DNA of 64,000 bases from Fimbriimonadaceae bacterium (lineage in GTDB: Bacteria; Armatimonadota; Fimbriimonadia; Fimbriimonadales; Fimbriimonadaceae), in assembly GCA_019638775.1 (NCBI GenBank), contig JAHBTD010000001.1, positions 620,001-684,000 of the forward strand, in the 5' to 3' direction. Below the pieces are notes generated by a model. It searched no databases. It had not been told where the DNA came from and saw nothing but the letters and a program-made list of their open reading frames with translations. Shown one piece after another: positions 9,395 to 19,206 of the stretch. The position numbers were made by a program, and so were the translations under genes. Each line of letters begins with the position of its first letter. Positions within the stretch are counted from its first letter, which is position 1.

Positions 9395-9579
9395 ACCTAG
9401 CTTAATCCTGGTACAGACCGAAGGGTAGGCCAGCTTGCTTTAAGGGTGTCTCGCACGGCACAATTCAAGGAAGCCATTGGGCGGCATCGAATCGGCAATA
9501 GGCGATTCGGTATGAGAATTGCGGGCGGCATAAGTTACTTCCACATTGGGGAGTGGATCGCCTGTATATCGGACCAGAA

Positions 9580-11076
9580 ATGAGTGAAAGGGTAGGAACG
9601 CAAGAGCAGTTGCGGTGGGATCACACCGCTACAATTGACGTGAAGGAGATCGCCGACCGTCGCAACGCAAAAACCCGCGAAAGGCGGTTGCTCGTGGCGT
9701 TACTCGTCGCCGCAGACGCGGTAGCAACCCTCTCCGCGTTCTTCTTCGTGCTCTGGCCTGCTCTCCTCGAATCCACCTCTTCTGCCACCTCACACCCGCT
9801 CACCGACACCTTCAGCGCGTGTGGCGTAGTCGGTGGACTGCTGCTCGTTCGCCTCACGCTTGGCCTGTACCTTCCCGCAAACGTGCTTTCCGGCTCAAAC
9901 GAATACGAAAGGTCGTTCCTAGCATCCTCGCTCGGCACACTTGCGCTCGTCTTCGCCGGTGGACTCGTCCCAACCTTTGCCCTCTCCGGCAATCAACCAC
10001 TTCTCTTTTGGGCTTGGCTCACCTTCGCGTCGATGATCGGCAGATTTGTTGTCCGACGCGTCGTCTATCTTCTCCGAAAGCGAGGAGTTTTCGTCGAAAG
10101 GGTCCTCATCGTCGGCGCGAATCGCGAAGGAATCGCCATCGGCACTCAGCTAGCCCAGGCAAAAGCCGCTGGCGCAAGAATTGTCGGCTTCCTCGACGAG
10201 GTTGCCTCCAGCCCATCCGAACCCATGCCCGGCGCACCACTTCTCGGAAGGGCTCACGACCTCCGGCATGTCGTCGAAACCCAACGGATCGACTCTGTGG
10301 TCATCGCCGACCCTGCCCAATTCAAAGAGTGCCTCGCCGCCGACCGCGACACGATGCGAATCCTCAACGACACCGAACTCCAGATGACACCCGGATTCTT
10401 CGAGGTATTCACCACCGGCATCCGCATCCGCGAGGATGGTTTTGTCCCCCTCATCGCCCTCAACAAAGCTCGCATCAGCGGCATCCACCGAATCTTCAAG
10501 AGCACCCTCGACCGCCTTTGCAGCGCCCTCCTACTTCTCATCCTGTTGCCCCTCTTCTTGCTGCTGATGCTCCTCATCAAGCTCGGTTCAAAGGGACCTG
10601 CCATGTACCGACGACGAGTCGTCGGGCTCGGACGCCAAGAATTCGACGCATTCAAGTTCCGCACGATGGTGATGAACGGAAACGACATCCTTACCGAAGA
10701 ACAGAAGCTCGAACTGAAGGACTACGGCAAGCTGAAAGACGACCCCCGAATCACCAAGATCGGGATGTTCATCCGCAAATACAGCCTCGACGAGCTACCC
10801 CAACTCCTCAATGTCCTGCGCGGCGAAATGAGCCTGGTCGGACCACGTATGCTCACCTACCCCGAGCTCGAAAAGTTCGGCGAATGGGAGCACAGCCTGC
10901 TCACCGTCAAACCCGGCATGACGGGACTCTGGCAAGTCAGCGGTCGAAGCGACCTCACTTACGACGACCGCGTGAAGCTGGACATGTACTACATCCGCAA
11001 CTACACGATCTGGCTGGACATCGACATCCTCATCCGCACCATTCCCGCAATGATCTCCGGCCGCGGCGCCTACTAA
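9580..11076 (+). CDS. Polyprenyl glycosylphosphotransferase (initiating enzyme of exopolysaccharide synthesis)
   Basis: A WbaP/CpsE/EpsL-like membrane protein of 498 residues (507 if the in-frame GTG at 9553 is used). It has four or five N-terminal membrane segments, a Rossmann-like middle domain ([14 protein letters not shown]), a membrane hairpin ([17 protein letters not shown]), then the catalytic sugar-transferase domain with [29 protein letters not shown] and [14 protein letters not shown]. It loads a sugar-1-phosphate onto undecaprenyl phosphate. ATG 9580 is preferred: the GTG has a Shine-Dalgarno-like stretch immediately abutting it, and TATATC lies 11 bp before the ATG. The 185 bp before it (9395-9579) hold no gene. 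Confidence 0.9.
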   Translation: MSERVGTQEQLRWDHTATIDVKEIADRRNAKTRERRLLVALLVAADAVATLSAFFFVLWPALLESTSSATSHPLTDTFSACGVVGGLLLVRLTLGLYLPANVLSGSNEYERSFLASSLGTLALVFAGGLVPTFALSGNQPLLFWAWLTFASMIGRFVVRRVVYLLRKRGVFVERVLIVGANREGIAIGTQLAQAKAAGARIVGFLDEVASSPSEPMPGAPLLGRAHDLRHVVETQRIDSVVIADPAQFKECLAADRDTMRILNDTELQMTPGFFEVFTTGIRIREDGFVPLIALNKARISGIHRIFKSTLDRLCSALLLLILLPLFLLLMLLIKLGSKGPAMYRRRVVGLGRQEFDAFKFRTMVMNGNDILTEEQKLELKDYGKLKDDPRITKIGMFIRKYSLDELPQLLNVLRGEMSLVGPRMLTYPELEKFGEWEHSLLTVKPGMTGLWQVSGRSDLTYDDRVKLDMYYIRNYTIWLDIDILIRTIPAMISGRGAY

Positions 11077-11150
11077 GGCGAGGCTAACATCGGCTGGAAT
11101 GAGTTCTGACCGGGAAGCCACCGCTCCGCCGTCGCCACGCTCCGATCCCT

Positions 11151-11168
11151 CCATAACTGCTGTTATGG
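11151..11168. terminator. Small hairpin downstream of glycosylphosphotransferase gene
   Basis: CCATAAC-TGCT-GTTATGG forms a 7-8 bp stem with a tetraloop about 75 bp past the glycosylphosphotransferase stop. No T tract follows, so termination is uncertain. Confidence 0.35.
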
Positions 11169-11226
11169 AAGGTTCTAAATCTGAGTCCGCACAAGCTCAT
11201 ATAGCGCCACCCCTCCCTGCTCCACT

Positions 11227-11261
11227 CATCCCTCATCATTCATCGTTCATCGTTCATCGTT
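11227..11261. repeat. Heptamer tandem array (5 units of CATCGTT type)
   Basis: Five in-register 7-mers: CATCCCT, CATCATT and three CATCGTT. It lies 45 bp upstream of the glmS -10 box. It has the same 7-bp period as the arrays near 3.6-4.0 kb and 41.5-42.9 kb but a different sequence. Confidence 0.75.
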
Positions 11262-11305
11262 TCATGGCTCCCCCGAACGCCCCCTCCCCCTCCACCCCCC
11301 ACGAG

Positions 11306-11311
11306 TACAAT
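11306..11311 (+). promoter_or_regulatory. Putative -10 box giving a near-leaderless glmS transcript
   Basis: TACAAT ends 6 bp before the glmS ATG, so transcription would start at or next to the start codon. The preceding 30 bases are pyrimidine-rich with no Shine-Dalgarno. No convincing -35 was seen. Confidence 0.5.
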
Positions 11312-11317
11312 ATCCAT

Positions 11318-13147
11318 ATGTGCGGGATCGCCGGATACACAGGACCAAAACAGGCCATCGACATCGTTTTCGACCAGTTGAAAAGGCTCGAGTATCGCGG
11401 CTACGATAGCGCCGGAATCGCTTACCTCGACAAAGGCTCAATCTCCGTTCTCAAGCGCGCCGGAAAACTCAAAGAGCTGGGCAAGCTCATGGAGAACGGA
11501 GTCCCCGACACCCACATGGCTATAGCCCACTCGCGATGGGCCACCCACGGCGCCCCCAACGACGAGAACGCCCACCCCCACTTCGACCAATTCGAGCAGA
11601 TCTCCATCATCCACAACGGCATCATCGAGAACTATCTCGAACTTCGTGAGGAGCTGGTCATTGAAGGCCACACCTTCAAGTCCGAGACGGACACTGAAAT
11701 CGCCGCCCACGTCATCGGTCAAGAGTACGCCAAGACGAAGGTGTTGGAAGACGCCGTAAGAAACGCCGTTAAACGCCTCCGAGGAGCCTATGCCCTCGTC
11801 GTCATATCCAAGGCCGAGCCCGACAAAATCGTCGCCGCCCGCAACGCCAGCCCAATCGTCCTCGGATTCGGCGACGGCGAAAACATGCTCGCCAGCGACA
11901 TCCCAGCGCTCCTCCCTTACACCCGCAAAGTCGCCATCCTCGAAGATGAGCGTATAGCGGTCATTACACCCTCATTAATTCGTATTCTCGACTTCGACGG
12001 CAAAGAATTACGCGTCGAGGCCATGCACATCGACTGGGATATCGAAGCCGCAGAAAAGGGTGGTTACGAGCACTTTATGCTCAAAGAGATTCACGAGCAG
12101 CCCAACGTCATCCGCCAATGCCTCGCCGGTCGCATAGACGACAGCAGCCACATCCGCTTCGAAAGCGTCTTTTCCGAGCATGTCTGGAACGAGATCGACC
12201 GCATCAACATCATCGCCTGCGGCACAGCCTACAACGCAGGACTGATGGGCAAGCACATGTTTGAGAAGCTCCTCAGACTCCCAACCGACGTCTTCTATTC
12301 CAGCGAATTCCGATACGGCGACCCCGTCCTCTCCCCGAAATCGCTCGCCGTCTTCATCAGCCAATCCGGAGAAACCGCCGACAGCCTCGCCGCCCTTCGG
12401 CTCTGTAAGCAGCGCCGCATCAGAACCCTCGGCATCGTCAACGTCATGGGCTCCAGCATCGCCCGAGAATGCGACCGCACCATATTCACCCAAGCCGGGC
12501 CAGAAATCTCCGTCGCCAGCACCAAGGCCTACACCGCCCAAGTGCTGGTCCTGACCATGCTCAGCCTCTACATCGCCCAACTTCAAGAGATGCCTGGCGT
12601 GAGAGTTGCCGACTGTGCCCAGATGCTTCGCAATCTCCCCACCTTGGCGGAAGAGGTACTCAAGCTGGAGGACGAGGTCATCCAAATCGCCGAGAAAATC
12701 CAAGACACCAAGCTGTTCTTTTTCCTCGGACGCGGCGCAGACGCCTATCTTTCCCTCGAAGCTGCCCTCAAGATGAAGGAGATCGCCTACGTGCCCACCC
12801 AAGAGTGCCCCGCAGGCGAGATGAAGCACGGACCACTTGCCCTCGTCGAACCCCAAGTGGTAGGCGTCTTCGGAGCAACCGACCCCGCCCTTCGCGAAAA
12901 GACAACCAGCAGCATTAAGGAGTTTCACGCCCGCTCGGGAACCATCGTTGCCATCACCACCGAAGGCGATACCATCATTCCCAAAAACGCCGAGCACGTC
13001 CTGCGTGTCCCAGATACCAACTTCGACTTCCTCAACTCGCTGCTCACCATCATCCCTCTCCAACTGCTCGCCTATCACGTGGCGCGCTTAAGGGGATGCG
13101 AGATCGACCAACCGAGGAATCTCGCCAAATCGGTTACCGTTGAATAG
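11318..13147 (+). CDS. glmS: Glutamine--fructose-6-phosphate aminotransferase (isomerizing)
   Basis: 609 residues, the usual family length. The mature N-terminus begins with the nucleophile Cys (MCGIAGYTG), followed by class II amidotransferase motifs (YRGYDSAGIA, HSRWATHGAPNDENAHPH, HNGIIENY). Two SIS domains follow (CGTAYNAG, SQSGETADSLAALR, GRGADAYLSLEAALKMKEIAY), and the C-terminus ends RNLAKSVTVE. It makes glucosamine-6-phosphate for UDP-GlcNAc. ATG 11318 is required for the N-terminal Cys. Its 3' end overlaps the convergent epimerase gene by 14 bp. Confidence 0.97.
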   Translation: MCGIAGYTGPKQAIDIVFDQLKRLEYRGYDSAGIAYLDKGSISVLKRAGKLKELGKLMENGVPDTHMAIAHSRWATHGAPNDENAHPHFDQFEQISIIHNGIIENYLELREELVIEGHTFKSETDTEIAAHVIGQEYAKTKVLEDAVRNAVKRLRGAYALVVISKAEPDKIVAARNASPIVLGFGDGENMLASDIPALLPYTRKVAILEDERIAVITPSLIRILDFDGKELRVEAMHIDWDIEAAEKGGYEHFMLKEIHEQPNVIRQCLAGRIDDSSHIRFESVFSEHVWNEIDRINIIACGTAYNAGLMGKHMFEKLLRLPTDVFYSSEFRYGDPVLSPKSLAVFISQSGETADSLAALRLCKQRRIRTLGIVNVMGSSIARECDRTIFTQAGPEISVASTKAYTAQVLVLTMLSLYIAQLQEMPGVRVADCAQMLRNLPTLAEEVLKLEDEVIQIAEKIQDTKLFFFLGRGADAYLSLEAALKMKEIAYVPTQECPAGEMKHGPLALVEPQVVGVFGATDPALREKTTSSIKEFHARSGTIVAITTEGDTIIPKNAEHVLRVPDTNFDFLNSLLTIIPLQLLAYHVARLRGCEIDQPRNLAKSVTVE

Positions 13148-14069
13148 AATTGAAGAGGTCGCTTAGCCCCTCCTCAAGCCGGATCGAACTCGTAAAGCCG
13201 ATCCGCTCACGTGCAAGCGAGGGGTCAGAGCAGGAGTGCCGGATGTCGCCCTGACGCCCCGGCTCATGCAAAACCTCACTGCGTTTGCCCGTGACGTGAA
13301 AAATCGTATCGGCAAGCTCAAGCAGGGTCACGCTGTCGCCCGTCCCAATGTTAATGCTCTCTCCATCCCCGCTCTTGCCTTCAAAAGCAAGCATATTCGC
13401 CCGCGCAATATCCCGAACATTGACAAAGTCGCGCGTCTGTCCACCGTCGCCATAAATGGTGAGCGGCTTGCCCACCAAGACCTTGCGCACAAAGATGCTG
13501 ATGACACCCGAGTAAGGGCTGCTGGGATCTTGCCGAGGCCCGTAAACATTGAAGTACCGAAGAGACACCGCGCTCAGGCCCTTCGCCCGAACGTAACTCC
13601 GAATCAACCCCTCACCATAGAGCTTCTGCGCCCCATAAGGCGAAATCGGCGCCAAGGTAGCCCCCTCACGAACGGGTTGCTCCACATCCTCCCCATAAAC
13701 CGCCGCTGTCGAGGAAAAGATCAACTTTGCACCGTGTTCAGCGCAGGCCTCCACAACATTCAGCGTCCCCGTCGCGTTCACGTCATGAATGTCATAGGGC
13801 TCCAAAAACGACCGCTGCACACTCACGGCCGCCGCCAGATGAAAAACCCCTTTGCAGCCACTCACCGCCTGACTCATCAGTTCTCGATCCAGGATCGAGC
13901 CACCAATCCACTCAATGTCGCTGGCAACCTGCGCCAGGTTCTCCTTGCGTCCCGACGACAAGTCGTCCAGCACCCGCACCCGGTAGCCCGCGCTCACCAA
14001 GCTCTCGGCAAGATGGCCGCCGATAAACCCGGCCCCGCCAAGAACCAGCACCCGACCCTTATCAGCCAC
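13134..14069 (-). CDS. NAD-dependent NDP-sugar epimerase (GalE-like)
   Basis: A 311-residue extended SDR: VLVLGGAGFIGGHLAE, FSSTAAVYGE, YGAQK as YxxxK, LRYFNVYGPRQ and INIGTGDSVT. It starts at GTG 14069, eight bases inside the ugd coding end, with a GAGAAGG Shine-Dalgarno; longer frames only retranslate ugd. Coupling to ugd suggests a UDP-hexuronic acid or UDP-GlcNAc(A) substrate, but UDP-Glc 4-epimerase is equally possible. The paralogue at 29391 is a clearer UDP-GlcA 4-epimerase. Confidence 0.8.
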   Translation of the reverse strand: MADKGRVLVLGGAGFIGGHLAESLVSAGYRVRVLDDLSSGRKENLAQVASDIEWIGGSILDRELMSQAVSGCKGVFHLAAAVSVQRSFLEPYDIHDVNATGTLNVVEACAEHGAKLIFSSTAAVYGEDVEQPVREGATLAPISPYGAQKLYGEGLIRSYVRAKGLSAVSLRYFNVYGPRQDPSSPYSGVISIFVRKVLVGKPLTIYGDGGQTRDFVNVRDIARANMLAFEGKSGDGESINIGTGDSVTLLELADTIFHVTGKRSEVLHEPGRQGDIRHSCSDPSLARERIGFTSSIRLEEGLSDLFNSIQR

Positions 14070-15372
14070 GAGAGCCCTTCTCGGAGATGCCGACCGCGAA
14101 GAACCGCAAGCCCGCCCCCTCCACCGTCGCTCGGGAATAGATCCGCCGCCCATCGAACAACAGATCACCCCGCATAGACTGCCTCACACGCTTCAAATCA
14201 AGCTGCTTAAATTCATTCCACTCGGTGACCAAGACAATCGCATCCGCCCCCTCCGCCGCCTCATACGCGCCACCTGTATAAACGATGTCGGGGCAGACCT
14301 CCTTCACGTTATCCATCGCCACCGGATCGTAAGCCCGCACCGTCCCGCCCGCCTTGGTGATTCGGTCAATCATCACCAAAGACTTCGCATCGCGAATATC
14401 GTCGGTATTGGGCTTAAACGCTAGCCCCCAAAGGCAGACCGTTTTGCCCTCAAAGCCCCCAAGAGCCTGCTCAAGCCGACCGATGAAATGGAAGGTCTGA
14501 TCCTCATTGACTTCCCACACCTCACGCAAAAGCCCAAAATCGTAACCCAGCGCCTCGCCCGACTTGATTAGCCCCAAAACGTCCTTCGGGAAACAGCTCC
14601 CTCCCCAACCCAAGCCTGCCTGCAAGAACTGATTGCCAATACGAGTATCGAGCCCCATCCCCTTAGCGATATCGCCCACGTTCGCGTCGGCAAGCTCGCA
14701 AATCCGGCTCATCGCGTTGATAAAGCTAATCTTCATCGCCAGAAACGAATTGCTCGCGTACTTGATCAGCTCCGCCGTGTTCAAATCGGTCACCACAAAC
14801 GGCGCATCCAGCGGCGCGTAAAGCTCCTGAAGCTTCTTCGCTGCTTCAGGATGCTTGGTCCCAATCACAACTCGGTCAGGATGCAGCGTGTCATGAATCG
14901 CCGAACCTTCACGCAAGAACTCAGGATTGCTCACAACGTCGAACAACTCTTTCGCTGCGCCCTGCTGCAAAATAATCTGCTCGACCATGTCGCCGCTTCC
15001 CACCGGAACAGTCGACTTATTGACGACGATCGTATAGCGGTTTATCGCCCTGCCGATCTCCCCTGCAACCAACTTGACCGTGGACATGTCTGGATTGCCG
15101 TCCGGCAACGCCGGAGTACCAACCGCAATAAACACGACCTCACTCGCCTTCGTCGCCTCAGAGATCGAGTCGGTAAACGTCAGCTTTTCTTCGTTAATAG
15201 TCCGACGAAGAATCTCCTCAATTCCAGGCTCATAAATCGGCGAAATAGCCTGTCGAAGTTTAGAGAGTTTTTCTAGGTCGTTATCGACGCAAATCACATC
15301 GTTGCCAAGGTCGGCAAGAACAACCCCTGTGACCAACCCGACGTACCCAGTCCCCACCACGGCAATGCGCAT
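14062..15372 (-). CDS. ugd: UDP-glucose 6-dehydrogenase
   Basis: A 436-residue UDP-glucose/GDP-mannose dehydrogenase family protein: N-terminal GTGYVGLVTGVVLADLGNDV, VNKSTVPVGSG, SNPEFLREGSAIHD, and the catalytic Cys in GLGWGGSCFPKD, with the C-terminal domain AFKPNTDDIRDAKS. It oxidises UDP-glucose to UDP-glucuronate, feeding the epimerase it overlaps and the UDP-GlcA 4-epimerase at 29.4 kb. Start ATG 15372 begins the Rossmann strand MRIAVVG. Confidence 0.95.
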   Translation of the reverse strand: MRIAVVGTGYVGLVTGVVLADLGNDVICVDNDLEKLSKLRQAISPIYEPGIEEILRRTINEEKLTFTDSISEATKASEVVFIAVGTPALPDGNPDMSTVKLVAGEIGRAINRYTIVVNKSTVPVGSGDMVEQIILQQGAAKELFDVVSNPEFLREGSAIHDTLHPDRVVIGTKHPEAAKKLQELYAPLDAPFVVTDLNTAELIKYASNSFLAMKISFINAMSRICELADANVGDIAKGMGLDTRIGNQFLQAGLGWGGSCFPKDVLGLIKSGEALGYDFGLLREVWEVNEDQTFHFIGRLEQALGGFEGKTVCLWGLAFKPNTDDIRDAKSLVMIDRITKAGGTVRAYDPVAMDNVKEVCPDIVYTGGAYEAAEGADAIVLVTEWNEFKQLDLKRVRQSMRGDLLFDGRRIYSRATVEGAGLRFFAVGISEKGSRG

Positions 15373-15473
15373 GGCTTTGAATGTACCCCCGCGCCGCAAA
15401 GGACTGCGGAGCAAAGCCGAATCCAGGACCTACCCCGTCCCTATCTCTTGGGACTCCATAATCGAGGGTACGG

Positions 15474-16703
15474 ATGAGAATAGTCATCGTCAGCGACTAT
15501 GCGCATATCAACGGGGGCGCGGCCAAGGTCGCTCTCTCCTCGGCGGTAGCCCTCGCCGACGCTGGACACGATATCCACGTCTTTAGCGCCGTCGCTCCCA
15601 TCGAACAAACTCTTCTCAACCACCAACGCATCAAAGTCACCTGCCTCGAAATCCCCAAGTTCAACTCCCTAAGCGGTAAGGCTGCCTTAAAAGCTGGAAC
15701 CTGGAACCCCGAAGCTGCCGAAGCCTTCGGCGAGGCGCTTGCAGCCTGCAACCCCCACGAAACCATCGTACACGCCCACCAAATACGCGACGCACTCACC
15801 CCCGCCGTAGTCCGCAAAGCAATCGACCTCAGATTCCCCACCATTTTCACAAGCCACGACTACAGCCTCGGCTGCCCCTATGGCGGCTTCCTCGATGTCC
15901 CAACATCCACCATCTGCACCCGAAAAGGCATGTCCCTCTCGTGCATTACCGCCAAGTGCAACGATTCGGGAAGGATCAAAAAGGCCGCCATCCTCTACAA
16001 ACACGCCATCCAACAAGGGCGCGGCAAGATGCCGAAAGGGTTGGACGCCGTTCTATTCGTCAGCGAATTCAGCAAGCGGGTGCTTTCCCCCTATGTCGAA
16101 GGCGTCGGCTTAAAAGCCGTCATCCCCAACCCAATCGACGTCATCAAATCCGAACCCGCCGAAATCAAGAGCGAAAACCCCTACCTCTACATTGGTGTCC
16201 TAAACTCCGGCAAGGACCCGATCACCGCCGCCAAAGCCGCCAAGCTCGCGGGCATAAAGATAGCCTTCATCGGCGACGGTCCCCTCCTCGATACTCTCCG
16301 CACAGACCATCCCGAGGCAGAGGTACTGGGCTGGCTCAGCGCCGACGAAGTCCAAAACAAGCTCCGTCATTCACGCGGACTGATCTTCCCCTCTTTGCTC
16401 CTCGAAACCCAAGGCATGGCGGCCTATGAAGCCCTCGCAAACGGCATCCCCATCATCTGCTCGGACGTAACCGCCGCCTCCGAAGCTACCAAGGTAAGCG
16501 GAGGAGGCGTTCTCTTTAAGGCTGGAGACGCCGAGGATTTGGCCCAGAAGTTGCGAGATTATGAAGATATCGACCGAGCCAAACAGGACGGCAGGAGTGG
16601 GTACGATTGGTTCTGGGCCGACCCGCCCACGATGGACAAGCACCTGCAACGCCTGATAGAAGTCTACGAATCGGTGCTCGCCACCAAGCGCACCTCCAGT
16701 TAA
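15474..16703 (+). CDS. GT4-family glycosyltransferase with four-cysteine insert
   Basis: A 409-residue GT-B enzyme: MRIVIVSDYAHINGGAAKVA, the acceptor-domain motif TSHDYSLGCPYGG, donor-domain PYLYIGVLNSGKDP and FPSLLLETQGMAAYEALA. After HDYSLGC comes a C-x13-C-x8-C-x4-C cluster, also found with identical spacing in the gene at 28057-29304. GAGGG 6 bp before the ATG is the ribosome-binding site, and CATAAT at 15457-15462 is a possible -10. Divergent from ugd. Donor and acceptor unknown. Confidence 0.85.
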   Translation: MRIVIVSDYAHINGGAAKVALSSAVALADAGHDIHVFSAVAPIEQTLLNHQRIKVTCLEIPKFNSLSGKAALKAGTWNPEAAEAFGEALAACNPHETIVHAHQIRDALTPAVVRKAIDLRFPTIFTSHDYSLGCPYGGFLDVPTSTICTRKGMSLSCITAKCNDSGRIKKAAILYKHAIQQGRGKMPKGLDAVLFVSEFSKRVLSPYVEGVGLKAVIPNPIDVIKSEPAEIKSENPYLYIGVLNSGKDPITAAKAAKLAGIKIAFIGDGPLLDTLRTDHPEAEVLGWLSADEVQNKLRHSRGLIFPSLLLETQGMAAYEALANGIPIICSDVTAASEATKVSGGGVLFKAGDAEDLAQKLRDYEDIDRAKQDGRSGYDWFWADPPTMDKHLQRLIEVYESVLATKRTSS

Positions 16704-16777
16704 CTCACCATGGGATTCAACACACGCGCACCAAAAGGACTCACCTATCCCAAACGCATCAACCGAAGGGGGCGCAT

Positions 16778-17719
16778 ATGAGAATCAATGACCCAACTCT
16801 GCCCCTGGTGACGGTCATCATCCCGTGCTACAACCACGCTCAATACCTCCCCACTTCCATCGAGTGCGCCCTAAACCAGGATTATCCGAACATCGAAGTC
16901 ATCGTCGTCAACGACGGCTCCTCCGACGACACCTCCCAAGTCGCCGAAAAGTACAAGGAGCAAGGGGTCGTCCTCATCAATCAGGTCAATGCCGGTCTTT
17001 CCGCATCCAGAAACGCCGGAATCATGCTCTCCCGAGGGGACATCATGTGCTTCCTCGACGCCGACGACCGGATGGACTTGAACCTGATCTCCGAGCGCGT
17101 CAAGCTGTTCGACTCTGACCGTGTCGGGATCGTCGCCGGAGCCTACCGTTTCACCGACCCTGACCTCGAACCCTACGCCGAAGCCGATCAGCTCGCTCCA
17201 CCCGACTACGTCGTCAACGCCCAAACAACGGTCTGGGCCGCCCTATCGCCAAACTGCGGCCTACTCGTGCGTAAGCGTGCCTTCGTCGAATGCGGATTTT
17301 ACGACCCGCTCCTCAGAGCATGTGAGGACTGGGATCAACAAAACCGAATCTGTCAAAAGTTCGAACACCGATTCGACCCCGTGCGCAGATCGGATTACCG
17401 GCAGCTCCCCCGATCCATGTCCCGCGATCCCGTTGTCATGTTCGACAACGGCATGACCGTCATCCGCAAAGCCCAGGTCTACGTCGGCAAATCGTTCAAA
17501 ACTCGCCTTAACTGCTCAATCGGCCTATTCCGGCACACCGTCTCAACCGCTATCCTGCCCATACTGAACGAGCAGAAAGGGTTCGCCGGATACAAAAGCC
17601 TTTTTCGGTTCATCCTTAGCCGCCCCTCTGCCGCTGTATTCCTCTTGGCCGGGATCATGCGAAAGGTTTACAACAACATCTTCCGACGTCGGTTGCTCAA
17701 GCGCTCTCGACAGTCATGA
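16778..17719 (+). CDS. GT2-family (GT-A fold) glycosyltransferase
   Basis: A 313-residue protein with a classic GT2 N-terminus: VTVIIPCYNHAQYLPTSI, VIVVNDGSSDDT, and the DXD-type motif in CFLDADDRMD. The C-terminal third is basic and ends in a hydrophobic stretch (AAVFLLAGIMRK) that may associate with the membrane. ATG 16778 follows GAAGGGGG at 16765-16771. It lies between a GT4 gene and the flippase, so it probably extends the lipid-linked repeat unit on the cytoplasmic face. Confidence 0.88.
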   Translation: MRINDPTLPLVTVIIPCYNHAQYLPTSIECALNQDYPNIEVIVVNDGSSDDTSQVAEKYKEQGVVLINQVNAGLSASRNAGIMLSRGDIMCFLDADDRMDLNLISERVKLFDSDRVGIVAGAYRFTDPDLEPYAEADQLAPPDYVVNAQTTVWAALSPNCGLLVRKRAFVECGFYDPLLRACEDWDQQNRICQKFEHRFDPVRRSDYRQLPRSMSRDPVVMFDNGMTVIRKAQVYVGKSFKTRLNCSIGLFRHTVSTAILPILNEQKGFAGYKSLFRFILSRPSAAVFLLAGIMRKVYNNIFRRRLLKRSRQS

Positions 17720-17765
17720 TCTCAAGATGCCAACACAAGGGTGAGCTTCCGGAGACGTTAGAAAG

Positions 17766-19205
17766 ATGAACAAATCCGAATTCACCACCGGCTTCGCGTG
17801 GAACTTCATGTTCAACGCGATCAACCGACTGGCGTTTCCGGTCATCGGCATCCTCATCGCCCGACATCTCGGCCCCGCCGAAATGGGCATCTTCGCACTC
17901 TACGCGTCCATTGTCACCGTCATCGACGTTTTTCGCGACGCCGGGCTTGGCTCAACCCTAATCGCCGACCGCGAACACAAGCTCGGCAGCGTCGCCAGCT
18001 ATTTCTGGACAAGCATCTCCATCAGCGCGATCCTCGCACTTGTCGTCTTCCTCCTGCGCGACAAAGCCGCTGTTTACTTCGGCTCCGACAGCTTGCGCAT
18101 GACCCTCATCTTCGGAAGCATCGGGCTGATGATCGGCGGCCTAACCATCATCCCCAACGCCATCCTCCAGCAGCAGGCCAGATTTCGAGACGCCGGGTTT
18201 GCCGAGCTTGTCGCCTCCATCATCGGCTATTCCGTCTGCATCATCATGATCTTCCAGGGCTATGGATTCGAGGCCCTTCTCACCCAATCGATCATCCGGG
18301 GCGCGCTCCTTCTTGCCTTTTTCTGGTACCTCGCCAAGCCCAAAATCTCCGGCGGTAAGCTGCAGGACTCCTGGTCGATTCTCGCCAAATCGACGCATCT
18401 CCTCGCCAACAACATCCAATACACGATCTACACAACCGTCGACAACACCTTCATTGGAAAGGTCTTTGGCGAAAAGGCGTTGGGACTCTACGGAACGATG
18501 TACAACATCTCCACCCGCCCGCTCGAACTCGTAAGTTGGCCCCTCAGCCGCACCCTGTTTGTGGCCTTCACCCGCACCCAAGACGACAAAGTACGGCTTG
18601 CATCTATCCTCTGCCGCTCCTACCGCGCCGTCGCATTCTCGATGGTCCCGCTGTACGCATTTCTCGCCATCTACAGCAAACCGTTCGTGATCTCGCTTTA
18701 CTCCACCAAGTTCGAAGATGCCGTCCCAATCCTCACTATGCTGGCGATCTATCTCGGCGTCCGCTCATTCGGCACCATCGGCGGCACAGCCTGCGTAGCC
18801 ATCCACCGCGCCAGCCTAAACACGCTCTGCTGGTTTTTGCCATACGTTGTCGCCATCACGGGCATTTGGCTGACGTGGAGTACCAGATCGCTCATCTCCG
18901 CAACGTTCTGGCTAACTCTCGGAGCGGTTGCTGGCTATGGAGCGCAAACGATCGTATCGTTGTTCGTCTTCCGCCCCACCGCAAAGGCCCTCGCAAGCGT
19001 TGGCTCAGCAATCGCATGCTCCGTTGGCGCGGTCATTCTGTCCGTCCCCATCCTCTGGCTGAACGCCCCCCTGCCCATCAAGCTTGTCTTGGGCGTCGCG
19101 TTCGTGGGCATCGTCCAAGTGATCCTAGTTGGCCTTCAAACGAAGAAAAACCCCTGGGCTTGCTTCTCCCTAAAAGGGATAAAAGGCGTATGGGCCGAGA
19201 TGTAG
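17766..19205 (+). CDS. Wzx-type polysaccharide flippase (MOP superfamily)
   Basis: A 479-residue polytopic protein, about 12-14 hydrophobic segments. The N-terminus NFMFNAINRLAFPVIGILIARHLGPAEMGIFA is the hallmark of the oligosaccharide flippase (PST) family. It would move undecaprenyl-PP-linked repeat units across the inner membrane for the polymerase encoded convergently next to it. GGAG about 12 bp before the ATG is the likely ribosome-binding site. Only one base separates its stop from that of the convergent polymerase gene. Confidence 0.88.
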   Translation: MNKSEFTTGFAWNFMFNAINRLAFPVIGILIARHLGPAEMGIFALYASIVTVIDVFRDAGLGSTLIADREHKLGSVASYFWTSISISAILALVVFLLRDKAAVYFGSDSLRMTLIFGSIGLMIGGLTIIPNAILQQQARFRDAGFAELVASIIGYSVCIIMIFQGYGFEALLTQSIIRGALLLAFFWYLAKPKISGGKLQDSWSILAKSTHLLANNIQYTIYTTVDNTFIGKVFGEKALGLYGTMYNISTRPLELVSWPLSRTLFVAFTRTQDDKVRLASILCRSYRAVAFSMVPLYAFLAIYSKPFVISLYSTKFEDAVPILTMLAIYLGVRSFGTIGGTACVAIHRASLNTLCWFLPYVVAITGIWLTWSTRSLISATFWLTLGAVAGYGAQTIVSLFVFRPTAKALASVGSAIACSVGAVILSVPILWLNAPLPIKLVLGVAFVGIVQVILVGLQTKKNPWACFSLKGIKGVWAEM

Positions 19206-19206
19206 C

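Noticed and set aside
12008-13078. Minus-strand frame of 356 codons opposite glmS
   Set aside because: Gly/Asp/Glu-rich shadow of glmS codons; no start context and no recognisable family.
14070-14168. Upstream extension of the epimerase
   Set aside because: Those codons are antisense-free but only retranslate ugd in another frame; the Rossmann strand begins at GTG 14069.
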